Positions 15,541 through 23,709 of a stretch of 64,000 nucleotides of DNA are shown here, piece by piece. The translations under genes and the position numbers were made by a program. Position 1 is the stretch's first letter. Each line of letters starts with the position of its first letter. Source of the stretch: Acuticoccus sp965213555 (GTDB lineage: Bacteria; Pseudomonadota; Alphaproteobacteria; Rhizobiales; Amorphaceae). The stretch lies in contig NZ_OZ243890.1 in the NCBI RefSeq assembly GCF_965213555.1, positions 744,001 to 808,000 on the forward strand, read 5' to 3'. The notes beneath the pieces were generated by a model that did not search any database, was not told the origin of the DNA, and worked only from the letters and a program-made list of their open reading frames with translations.

Positions 15541-17238
15541 CTAATACAGGAAGTAGCGCTGGGCCATGGGCAGGACGTCGGCGGGCTCGCAGGTGAGGTG
15601 CTCGCCGTCGGCGGTCACGCGGTACGTCTCAGGGTCGACCTCGATCGTCGGAGTGGCATCATTCAGCTTCATGTCCGCCTTGCCGATGTTGCGGCAGTTC
15701 TTCACCGGCACCGTATCCTTGAAGGTGCCGTAGTCCACCCGCGAGGCCGCGTGGGAGACGAACGTGACGGAGGAGGCCGTCAGCGACGCGCCGTAGGCGC
15801 CGAACATCGGCCGCATGTGGACCGGCTGTGGCGTCGGGATCGAGGCGTTGGGGTCGCCCATCTGCGCCGCCGCGATGGTGCCGCCGATCAAGACCATGTC
15901 GGGCTTCACGCCGAAGAAGGCTGGCGACCACAGGCAAAGGTCGGCGCGCTTTCCCACCTCCACCGAGCCGACGTGCGGCGCGATCCCATGCGCGATGGCA
16001 GGGTTGATCGTCACCTTCGCGATGTAGCGGCGGGCACGAAGGTTGTCGTTGTCGCCCTCCTCCTCCGGCAGGCGGCCGCGCTGCACCCGCATCTTGTGCG
16101 CGGTCTGGAACGTGCGCGTCAGCACCTCGCCGACGCGCCCCATCGCCTGGCTGTCCGAGGCGATGATGGAGAACGCGCCCATGTCGTGCAGGATGTCCTC
16201 CGCGGCGATGGTCTCGCGGCGGATGCGCGACTCGGCGAAGGCGATGTCCTCGGGGATCGACTTGTCGAGGTGGTGGCACACCATCAGCATGTCGAGGTGC
16301 TCCTCGATGGTGTTCACCGTGTAGGGCCGCGTCGGGTTGGTGGACGAGGGGATGACGTTGGCAAGGCCCGCCACCTTGATGATGTCGGGCGCATGTCCGC
16401 CGCCCGCGCCCTCGGTGTGGAAGGCGTGGATCGTGCGTCCCTTGAAGGCGGCGATGGTGTCCTCCACGAAGCCCGACTCGTTCAGCGTGTCGGTGTGGAT
16501 CATCACCTGGATGTCCTCCTCCTCGGCGACCGACAGGCAGCAGTCGATGGCCGAGGGGGTGGTGCCCCAGTCCTCGTGGAGCTTGAGCGCCATGGCGCCG
16601 CCCGCGACCTGCTCGCGCAGCGCGGCGGGGAGCGAGGCGTTGCCCTTGCCCGCGAAGCCGAGGTTCATCGGGAAGGCGTCGGCGGCCTGGATCATCCGTG
16701 CAATGTGCCAGGGGCCCGGGGTGCACGTGGTGGCGTTGGTGCCGGTCGCAGGGCCTGTCCCGCCGCCCAGCATGGTGGTGACGCCGGAGGCGAGCGCCTC
16801 GTCGATCTGCTGCGGGCAGATGAAGTGGATGTGGCTGTCGATGATGCCGGCGGTGAGGATCTTGCCCTCCCCGGCGATGGCCTCGGTCCCCGGCCCGACG
16901 ACGATGTTGACCGCGGGCTGGGTGTCGGGGTTGCCCGCCTTGCCGATGCCGGCGATGCGCCCGTCGCGCAGCCCGACGTCTGCCTTGACGACGCCCCACC
17001 AGTCGAGCACCAGCGCGTTGGTGATGACCGTGTCGACGGCGCCCTGCTCCCGCGTCGCCTGGGACTGGCCCATGCCGTCGCGGATGACCTTGCCGCCGCC
17101 GAACTTCACCTCCTCGCCGTAGACCGTGTGGTCCCTGGTCACCTCGACGAAGAGCTCGGTGTCGGCGAGCCGCACTCGGTCGCCCACCGTGGGCCCGAAC
17201 ATCGCGGCGTAGTCGCGGCGGGGAATGCGGCTCGGCAC
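15541..17238 (-). CDS. ureC: Urease alpha subunit UreC
   Basis: The 565-residue catalytic subunit, which hydrolyses urea to ammonia and carbamate at a di-nickel site in the cytoplasm. The nickel ligands are all present: H136 and H138 (DSHIHF), the carbamylated lysine K219 followed by H221 (KLHEDWG), H248 (IHTDTLNESG) and H274 (FHTEGAGGGH). The catalytic flap has MVCHHLDK. The start is GTG 17238, six bases after AAGGAG. The frame stays open further upstream through ureB, but that extension has no family similarity. The length matches the family. Confidence 0.98.
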   Translation of the reverse strand: MPSRIPRRDYAAMFGPTVGDRVRLADTELFVEVTRDHTVYGEEVKFGGGKVIRDGMGQSQATREQGAVDTVITNALVLDWWGVVKADVGLRDGRIAGIGKAGNPDTQPAVNIVVGPGTEAIAGEGKILTAGIIDSHIHFICPQQIDEALASGVTTMLGGGTGPATGTNATTCTPGPWHIARMIQAADAFPMNLGFAGKGNASLPAALREQVAGGAMALKLHEDWGTTPSAIDCCLSVAEEEDIQVMIHTDTLNESGFVEDTIAAFKGRTIHAFHTEGAGGGHAPDIIKVAGLANVIPSSTNPTRPYTVNTIEEHLDMLMVCHHLDKSIPEDIAFAESRIRRETIAAEDILHDMGAFSIIASDSQAMGRVGEVLTRTFQTAHKMRVQRGRLPEEEGDNDNLRARRYIAKVTINPAIAHGIAPHVGSVEVGKRADLCLWSPAFFGVKPDMVLIGGTIAAAQMGDPNASIPTPQPVHMRPMFGAYGASLTASSVTFVSHAASRVDYGTFKDTVPVKNCRNIGKADMKLNDATPTIEVDPETYRVTADGEHLTCEPADVLPMAQRYFLY

Positions 17239-17266
17239 GGTAGCTCCTTGGCGACGGGCGGGCAGG

Positions 17267-17584
17267 TCAGTCGAGCGGGCCGGCGACGTCGCCGCGGAAG
17301 CCATGCACGACGCGCTTGCCGCCGTACGGCACGAGGCGGACGGTGCGCTCCTGTCCGGGTTCGAAGCGCGTGGCAGAGCCAGCGGGGATGTCGAGCCGGC
17401 GACCTCGCGCGGCCTCGCGGTCGAACCGCAGGGCGCCGTTCGTCTCGGCGAAGTGGTAGTGCGAGCCGACCTGGATCGGCCGGTCGCCGGTGTTCGCGAC
17501 CTCGAGCTCGACCACGTCCGCACCCGCGTTCAGCTCGATCTCGCCGTCGGCCGTCACCACCTCGCCCGGGATCACGCCGCTCAC
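17267..17584 (-). CDS. ureB: Urease beta subunit UreB
   Basis: The 105-residue structural subunit of the UreABC trimer. It begins GVIPGEVVTADGEIELNAG and has the family core NTGDRPIQVGSHYHFAETN and the GKRVVHGFRGDVAG end. The start is GTG 17584, overlapping the TGA of ureA (17581-17583), so the two are coupled. The stop lies 28 bp before ureC. In some bacteria ureA and ureB are fused; here they are separate. Confidence 0.97.
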   Translation of the reverse strand: MSGVIPGEVVTADGEIELNAGADVVELEVANTGDRPIQVGSHYHFAETNGALRFDREAARGRRLDIPAGSATRFEPGQERTVRLVPYGGKRVVHGFRGDVAGPLD

Positions 17585-17883
17585 CGGATCGGGTCGTGGA
17601 CGGTGACGAGCTTGGTGCCGTCCGGGAAGGTCGCCTCGACCTGGACGTCGTGGATCATCTCGGCCACGCCCGTCATGACCGCCGCGCGCGGGACCACCCC
17701 AGCGCCCGCCTCCATCAGGTCGGCGACGGAACGCCCGTCGCGCGCGCCCTCCATCACGAAGTCGGAGATGAGCGCGATCGCCTCCGGGTAGTTCAGCTTG
17801 ACGCCACGCTCGCGTCGCCGCCGCGCGACCTCCGCCGCCATCGCGATCATCAGCTTGTCCTTCTCGCGTGGCGACAGGTTCAT
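17581..17883 (-). CDS. ureA: Urease gamma subunit UreA
   Basis: The 100-residue gamma subunit, full length for the family. It begins MNLSPREKDKLMIAMAAEVA and contains KLNYPEAIALISDFVMEGAR and FPDGTKLVTVHDPIR. It forms the UreABC trimer that assembles into the active enzyme. ureB starts on the last bases of this gene. 66 bp separate it from ureD. Confidence 0.98.
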   Translation of the reverse strand: MNLSPREKDKLMIAMAAEVARRRRERGVKLNYPEAIALISDFVMEGARDGRSVADLMEAGAGVVPRAAVMTGVAEMIHDVQVEATFPDGTKLVTVHDPIR

Positions 17884-17949
17884 GCGGCCGCTCCGATCCC
17901 TCTCGCGCTGACTTGCAACACCCGCGCCAGTTTCGGCAAGCCGTCATCC

Positions 17950-18798
17950 TCATAGCGTCCAGGACCGCGGCACGGGCCGTCCGGACACGGCGAGGACGGC
18001 GCGGGCGAGCGCGTCCTGCAGCGCGGTGTGGGACGGCGCGAGGACGCGCACCACGGTGACCGGGCCGACGAGGCTCGCGCCCCACCTCACCGGGACGGCC
18101 GAGAGGGCCTCGCGGGCGCGCGCCGTGCCGTCGTCGCCGACGTGGAGCACGAGGCCGATGCCGCGCGAACCTGCGAGCCCGGCCGGTCCCATGACCCGGA
18201 CGAGCGCGGCAGCGTCGAGGCGCAGCGCGTCGACGAAGGCGAGCTGGCCATCGACGGCGACGTCGATGCGGTCGGTGAGGTCGAGCTGCGCGACCTCCTC
18301 GCCCCGCGCCGCGCGGCCAAGCACGATGCCCTCGCACAGGGTGAGCCGCCCGCCGGCCGTGACGTCGACTCGCGTGCGGCGGGCGAGCTTGGCGCCGTCG
18401 AACACGATGGTCGGCTGAGGCAGGTGCCTCAGGACGGCGCCGGCGCCCACCGCAAGGCCCTGGTCGACGCGCGCCGCCGTGTCATCGGAGCGGTAGACGC
18501 GCTCGCATGCCACGGTTGAGACGGTGAGGTCGTGTGCCGCCGCCGAAACGTCGGCGGACCACGCGTCGCCGCCGGCGAGGCCGCCCGAGGTGTTGAGCAA
18601 CAGCGCCTCGATCGGATGCCTTGTCGAGGTAAAGCGCAGCTTCGCCGAACCGGCCTGATAGCTGCGCTCCAGCGCCGGACGCCCGTCTCGGTCGACCAGC
18701 TGAACGATGGCGCGGCCGACGCTGCGCTGGTCGCGCCCGGCCGGTAGCGTCATCCGTTGCGTGCCAGCGTCCACGCTGCGCGTCCCACGCTGCGGCAT
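17950..18798 (-). CDS. ureD: Urease accessory protein UreD
   Basis: A 282-residue scaffold that binds apo-urease and recruits UreF and UreG for nickel insertion. Diagnostic segments are ALLLNTSGGLAGGDAW, AHDLTVSTVACERVYRS, the PQPTIVFDGAKLARRTRVD strand and LTLCEGIVLGRAARGEE. It is the first gene of the urease operon, from ATG 18798, and is divergent from the exported esterase gene at 18883; the 84-bp gap must hold the operon promoter. Confidence 0.96.
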   Translation of the reverse strand: MPQRGTRSVDAGTQRMTLPAGRDQRSVGRAIVQLVDRDGRPALERSYQAGSAKLRFTSTRHPIEALLLNTSGGLAGGDAWSADVSAAAHDLTVSTVACERVYRSDDTAARVDQGLAVGAGAVLRHLPQPTIVFDGAKLARRTRVDVTAGGRLTLCEGIVLGRAARGEEVAQLDLTDRIDVAVDGQLAFVDALRLDAAALVRVMGPAGLAGSRGIGLVLHVGDDGTARAREALSAVPVRWGASLVGPVTVVRVLAPSHTALQDALARAVLAVSGRPVPRSWTL

Positions 18799-18882
18799 CG
18801 GTCAGGCAAACGTCGCAAAGCGGTCATCGGAGCGTCAGACGCCGGCACTAGCGCAGGGGCCAACCAACACTTCGAGGGTGCC

Positions 18883-20220
18883 ATGCTTCGATTGACCGTT
18901 GCGCTCACCGCGCTCCTCACCACGCCGGCGTTGGCGGAGGAGACGTTCCCCGCGACGCTCGCCGGCCACGCCGTCATCCCAGCGGACACCATGATCGAGC
19001 CCCCCGCCGACGCCCCGGCCGACGCGCGCGTGTCCGGCAAGTTCGCGACCGGACCCGCGCGCGTGGAGGAGCCGGGCTCGGTAGCGGGCGACACGGGCGA
19101 GCTCCACGGCAACCGGCCCACGGGCCTCTCCCTTCCGTTCGAGGGTCAGCCCGTGCAAGGCTTCTCCGGCTTCGCCATGAACCGCGCCGAGGACGGGACG
19201 ATCTACGCGCTCACCGACAACGGCTTCGGCACCAAGATCAACTCCCCCGACGCGCTGCTGTTCTTCCACAAGATCGCGCCGGACTTCGACGAGGGCACGG
19301 TGGATCGGCGGGAGACCATCTTCCTGCGCGACCCGGACAAGGCGGTCCCCTTTCGCATCGCCTACGAGGGCACGGACGCGCGCTACCTGACGGGAGCGGA
19401 CTTCGACCCCGAGTCGATCCAGGTCATCGGCGAGGACGTGTGGATCGGCGAGGAGTTCGGTCCCTACCTGATCAACGCGTCGCTCGACGGCGTGGTGAAG
19501 GGGGTCTACCCGACGGTGCTGAACGGCGAGGAGCTGAGGAGCCCCGACCACCCCTCGGTCCGCGTGCCGGCCACCGCTGGCGAGGACTACCGCGTGCCGC
19601 GTTCGGGCGGCTACGAGGGGATGGCGCTGCAGCCGTCCACCGGCCTCCTGTGGGCGATGCTCGAGAAGCCCCTGGAGGGGTCGGCCGAGCGCGCGCTCCA
19701 GGTGATGGCGTTCGATCCCGAGGCGAGGGAGTGGACGGGGCAGACGTTGAAGTTCCCGCTCGCCGAGGGCGCGACGGCGATCGGCGACTTCAACTTCATC
19801 GACGCCACGCGCGCCCTCGTCATCGAGCGTGACAACGGCGAGGGCGACCCGTCCCTCGCCTGCGAGGGGGAGCCTCGGCCGGACTGCTTCCCGAACCCGG
19901 CGCGGCTGAAGCGCGTCGTCCTCGTCGACACCGCGGACGTCAGTGCGGACGGCGTCATGCGGCGCATCGGCCACATCGACCTCATGGCGATCGAGGATCC
20001 CGAGGGCAAGGCCCGGCTGGAGACCGCTGCGGACCGCGACCTCACCGGCACGTTCACCCTGCCGTTCTTCACCATCGAGGACGTCATGCGCGCCGACGAC
20101 ACGCACATCGTCGTGGCGACGGACAACAACCTGCCGTTCTCCTCCGGGCGTCAGCTCGACGAGGCGATGGCGAACGAGTTCGTGCTCCTCGCCGTCCCCG
20201 AGCTCCTGTCCGCGCGGTAG
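18883..20220 (+). CDS. Exported phytase-like esterase-domain protein
   Basis: A 445-residue protein with a classical signal peptide (MLRLTVALTALLTTPALA, cleavage before EE). The mature part fits the phytase-like esterase family (PF13449), a beta-propeller fold. It shows GFSGFAMNRAEDGTIYALTD, FDPESIQVIGEDVWIGEEFG and YEGMALQPSTGLLWAMLEK, with ADDTHIVVATDNNLPFSSG near the end. It is probably periplasmic. Activity on a particular phospho- or carboxyl-ester is not shown by the sequence. It ends 24 bp from the converging monooxygenase gene. Confidence 0.82.
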   Translation: MLRLTVALTALLTTPALAEETFPATLAGHAVIPADTMIEPPADAPADARVSGKFATGPARVEEPGSVAGDTGELHGNRPTGLSLPFEGQPVQGFSGFAMNRAEDGTIYALTDNGFGTKINSPDALLFFHKIAPDFDEGTVDRRETIFLRDPDKAVPFRIAYEGTDARYLTGADFDPESIQVIGEDVWIGEEFGPYLINASLDGVVKGVYPTVLNGEELRSPDHPSVRVPATAGEDYRVPRSGGYEGMALQPSTGLLWAMLEKPLEGSAERALQVMAFDPEAREWTGQTLKFPLAEGATAIGDFNFIDATRALVIERDNGEGDPSLACEGEPRPDCFPNPARLKRVVLVDTADVSADGVMRRIGHIDLMAIEDPEGKARLETAADRDLTGTFTLPFFTIEDVMRADDTHIVVATDNNLPFSSGRQLDEAMANEFVLLAVPELLSAR

Positions 20221-20243
20221 CTGGAGCGCCGGCCGTCGCGACC

Positions 20244-21245
20244 TTACGCGGCGGCCAGGGCCTCGAGTTCGGCCATCGCCCGGGCGGCGACGGTGTAGGA
20301 GGCAAGCCGCGCCGCGGGGTCGTGGATGGCCCCGACCACGAAGACCTCGTCGGGCCGATGGCGCGCCACGATCGCGGCGAGCCGGTCGCGCACGGTCGCA
20401 GGCGACCCCACGGCGTTCACCTTGAGTGCCTCGTCCACCAGCGGGCGCAGCGCGCGGCCGATGACGGCGTCGACGTCGTCCACCGGGCGCGGCAGCGGGC
20501 CGGGCCGGCCGGACCGCAGGTTCGCGAAGGCCTGCATCTGCGAGGTCATCAGACGGCGTCCCTCGTCGTCGCTGTCCGCGGCGAACACGTTGACCGCCAT
20601 GGCGAAGTGCGGCGCCGCGAGGCGCTCCGACGGACGGAACCGCTCGCGGTAGATGTCGCGTGCCGCCTCCAGCGCCGCAGGCGCGAAGTGCGAGGCGAAG
20701 GCGTAGGGCAGACCGAACGCGGCGGCGAGCTCGGCGCCGAAGGTGGAGGAGCCGAGGATCCACACCGGCACGCGGGTGCCCGCGCCGGGCACGGCGTTCA
20801 CCGGCAGCGAGCCCGGCTCGGCATCGAGGTAGGTGATGAGCTCGGCGACGTCCTGGGGGAACGCGTCGGCGCTCGACGCGTAGCGCCGCAGCGCACGCGC
20901 GGTGAGCCCATCCGTCCCGGGCGCGCGGCCGAGGCCGAGGTCGATGCGCCCCGGGTGCAGCGTCGCCAGCGTGCCGAACGCCTCGGCCACCATCAGCGGC
21001 GCGTGGTTGGGCAGCATGATGCCGCCCGAGCCGACCCGGATGGTCGTCGTCGAAGCGGCGATGTGGGCGACGACGACGGCCGTCGCCGAGCTCGCGATGC
21101 CGGGCATGTTGTGATGCTCGGCGAGGAAGTAGCGCGTGTAGCCGAGCGCCTCGGCGTGCCGAGCCAAGGCGACGGAGTTCGCCAACGCGTCCGCCGGGGT
21201 CCCGCCCTCGGGGATCGGCGACAGGTCGAGGACGGAGGTAAGCAT
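20244..21245 (-). CDS. LLM-class flavin-dependent oxidoreductase
   Basis: A 333-residue luciferase-like monooxygenase of the single-component type used by many bacteria for FMN-dependent oxidations. Family features are the N-terminal VLDLSPIPEGGT, GYTRYFLAEHHNMPGIAS, RVGSGGIMLPNHAPL and HPGRIDLGLGRAPGTDG. ATG 21245 is chosen over the upstream ATG at 21269 because AAGGAGG sits just before it. The substrate is unknown. Confidence 0.92.
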   Translation of the reverse strand: MLTSVLDLSPIPEGGTPADALANSVALARHAEALGYTRYFLAEHHNMPGIASSATAVVVAHIAASTTTIRVGSGGIMLPNHAPLMVAEAFGTLATLHPGRIDLGLGRAPGTDGLTARALRRYASSADAFPQDVAELITYLDAEPGSLPVNAVPGAGTRVPVWILGSSTFGAELAAAFGLPYAFASHFAPAALEAARDIYRERFRPSERLAAPHFAMAVNVFAADSDDEGRRLMTSQMQAFANLRSGRPGPLPRPVDDVDAVIGRALRPLVDEALKVNAVGSPATVRDRLAAIVARHRPDEVFVVGAIHDPAARLASYTVAARAMAELEALAAA

Positions 21246-21312
21246 GCGTGCCTCCTTGAGCGTTGCCACGCCCGCCGAAGCTAGTTGCTACGGCACGCAG
21301 TGGCAAGCGCGG

Positions 21313-23532
21313 TCAGCGCGCGCACGGCAGCGATGCCGACCCGAAGTACGCCGAGCACGCGATCTCGGTGATGACGCCCTGCAACGGCATGGCGGCGAGG
21401 CCGCCCTCCTCCACCGGGAAGGTGAGGAACAGGACCGCCGACTCCTCCTCCTCGCGCAGCCCGAGGGCATAGAACCCGACTTCCGATCCGGGCGACAGGC
21501 GGCCCGACAGGGCGTAGGCGGCGTCGAAGGTCCGCTTGTAGGTGACCTGCTCGTCGGGCTCGCCGCGCCAGCGCTCCAGCACGTCCTCGTAGAGCGAGGC
21601 GTCGCCGCGGACGATCTCCGCCTCGATGGGTCCCATCACGTGGCGCTGGATGCCCGGGCCCTCCGCGACGAGGGTGTCCGGCCCGAGGTGCTCGGCGCGG
21701 AAGCGCCCGAAGACGTCCTCCTCCACCGCGTCGATGGTGAGGGTCGCCCCCTGCCCGTCCGCTGGCACCTCGTAGCTCTCCGCGGCGGGGTCCGGCACCG
21801 TCAGCGCCGCGATCGGCACCTCGGCCGACTCGTAGATCGCCGATCGCAGGGCCGCGTCCGCGAGGCGCTGGGCCGCGCTGACCTGCGGACACCAAGGGTT
21901 CCTGCGAACGAACTCGTCGTAGGCCTCCGCATCGTCACGCGCTGCCGCGACGTCGAACGCCTCGCGGCAACCCATGTCCTTCACGGCGCGATCGCGCAGC
22001 CGCGCCACCGCGGTGGTGTTGGGACACTCGGCGTGACGCTGGAGGTACGCCTCGTAGTCGTCGACCGTCCCACCGGCGATGGCCTCGACGAATGCCTCGT
22101 CGCAGCGACGCTGGCGCGCGTCCGCCTCGGACCGGCGCTCCAGTGCGATGACCGCCGCGGCGGCGGCGGCGCTCTGGGGGCACTGTGCATGGGTGGCGAC
22201 GTACGCCTCGAGCGCGTCCTGGGTGCCGCGATCGGTGGCCGCCGCGAAGGCCTCCTCGCACAGCGGGTCAGGTGCCGGCGGCGTGACCTCCGACGGGATG
22301 GGTGGGGCGAGCGCCGCGTCCTCAGCCATGGCGGTGGCGTCGGCGGCGGCAGACAGGCGCTGGAGGGCGATGATGGTGTCGATCGCCTTGTCGGCCTGGG
22401 GGCAGGACGGATTGGACACGACGGCGTCCTCGAGCGCCTGGAGGGTGCCGAGCCTGGCGGCCTCGGCGTAGGCCGCCTCGCAGACGCGCTCGTCGGGACC
22501 TACGCGCCGCATGGCCACGCGTCGCTCGACGTCGTTGCTCGGGGCGGCATCGAGGGGCTCGCTGGGCTGGCCGACGTCGCTGGCGGCCGCATCCACCGCG
22601 GGAGGCTCGTCCGCGGCAGGAGCCTCGTCCGCGACGGGAGCCTCGTCCGCGACGGGAGCCTCGTCCGCGACGGGAGCCGTGACGTCGGCCGCGGGCCGTC
22701 CCGCATCGGACCGCATGGAGAAGTGCCCTGCCATGGCCACGTCGGACTGACCAGCGCGCTCGTCCCGTGTGTCCGCTCGCTCCGCGACTTCCGCCCGATC
22801 CGGCTCCGCTGGGAGCGCATCGCCCGTCCGTCGCGCGGTGTCGAACGTCGGCTCGGTGCCGTCGCCGGCCTCGTCGGCGTCGGCCGCCCGGTCGGCGGCC
22901 GACGCGACGCCCGGGCCTCGTCCGCCTTCGGCCTCGAGCCCGGCGACCTCGACCGCGCCCGCGGGCCCTCCGCGCGCGGGAGCGCGCTCCTGCGCGACGA
23001 CGGCGTCGTCCGGGCGGAGACGATCGCGCAACGCCGCGTCGACCAGCTCGACGCAAGGCCCAGCAACGTCGCCCTCCACCGCCGCACGCGCCCATACGAA
23101 CACCTGCGCCTCGACCGCGCCGCGGTCGGCCCGGTAGGGCCAAACGAGGAGGAGGACGTCGGCGGCCTCACCGCGGCCGAGCGACCTGATCGTCTCGTAG
23201 CGCTCCAGGACGCTCATCCCCGCCTCGCCGGACTCGATCAGGCGGAAGTCCTCCGACTGGCTGACTTGCAGACCCGACCCGGCGGCCACGGCGTCGGCAA
23301 GGTCCGCCAGGATGACCGCCGCGTCACGCTCGCCGAGCGCGTCGGCCTCGGCAAGGCCGAGCACGCGGACGGTGCGGGGCGCCCCGGCCGGGAAGCAGGC
23401 ATCGCGCGTGCGAAGGTCGTCGAGCCGGAGCAGCGCCTCGTCCTGCCACGGCGCGGTGGCCTCCGCCTGCACCGACGACGCGAGCCCCGCAGCGAGGACG
23501 GCACAAAACACGAGCCTCACAAGTGCAGCCAT
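21313..23532 (-). CDS. Exported protein with CsgG/FlgO-like head, acidic repeat linker and helical repeats
   Basis: A 739-residue protein with a signal peptide (MAALVRLVFCAVLAAGLASSVQA). Residues 25-170 look like the alpha/beta nucleotide-free domain seen in CsgG, FlgO and LpoB-type proteins (RTVRVLGLAEADALG, ADVLLLVWPYR). Residues 180-340 are a disordered acidic Ala/Pro linker with PVADEA repeats. Residues 350-570 hold about four short helical repeats of the type CDEAFVEAIAGGTVDDYEA followed by a Cys-Pro pair, like those of caspase-family and Sel1-like periplasmic proteins. Each repeat has a paired cysteine pattern, probably disulfides. The C-terminal 160 residues are a beta-rich domain with no assigned family. 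The role is unknown; a periplasmic scaffold or sensor is plausible. Confidence 0.7.
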   Translation of the reverse strand: MAALVRLVFCAVLAAGLASSVQAEATAPWQDEALLRLDDLRTRDACFPAGAPRTVRVLGLAEADALGERDAAVILADLADAVAAGSGLQVSQSEDFRLIESGEAGMSVLERYETIRSLGRGEAADVLLLVWPYRADRGAVEAQVFVWARAAVEGDVAGPCVELVDAALRDRLRPDDAVVAQERAPARGGPAGAVEVAGLEAEGGRGPGVASAADRAADADEAGDGTEPTFDTARRTGDALPAEPDRAEVAERADTRDERAGQSDVAMAGHFSMRSDAGRPAADVTAPVADEAPVADEAPVADEAPAADEPPAVDAAASDVGQPSEPLDAAPSNDVERRVAMRRVGPDERVCEAAYAEAARLGTLQALEDAVVSNPSCPQADKAIDTIIALQRLSAAADATAMAEDAALAPPIPSEVTPPAPDPLCEEAFAAATDRGTQDALEAYVATHAQCPQSAAAAAAVIALERRSEADARQRRCDEAFVEAIAGGTVDDYEAYLQRHAECPNTTAVARLRDRAVKDMGCREAFDVAAARDDAEAYDEFVRRNPWCPQVSAAQRLADAALRSAIYESAEVPIAALTVPDPAAESYEVPADGQGATLTIDAVEEDVFGRFRAEHLGPDTLVAEGPGIQRHVMGPIEAEIVRGDASLYEDVLERWRGEPDEQVTYKRTFDAAYALSGRLSPGSEVGFYALGLREEEESAVLFLTFPVEEGGLAAMPLQGVITEIACSAYFGSASLPCAR
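22603..22674. repeat. 18-bp in-frame tandem repeat
   Basis: Three perfect copies of AGCCTCGTCCGCGACGGG (22621-22674), preceded by one degenerate copy. They lie within the 739-residue exported protein gene and encode PVADEA units on the minus strand. The period is a multiple of three, so copy-number changes would lengthen or shorten the linker without breaking the frame. Confidence 0.9.
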
Positions 23533-23709
23533 CTTCGGTCCTTTCCAGCGCGTCCCCTACGACCGACCCCAACGTAGCGTTAGAAACGGGCCACGGTCCG
23601 TATGGTTGCCATACTTTTAAACGAGGCCGACGGATCACCAACGCCTGTGGCGTCAGCCGGTGCAGGGACCGTTCGTCCGCCGATGATCGTGATCGAGCAT
23701 CGCAGCCCA

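Noticed and set aside
17239..17523. Longer N-terminus for ureC
   Set aside because: The frame is open upstream, but it overlaps ureB and the added residues have no urease similarity; GTG 17238 has a good AAGGAG site.
22603..22674. CRISPR array
   Set aside because: The 18-bp units are head-to-tail without spacers and lie in frame inside a gene.
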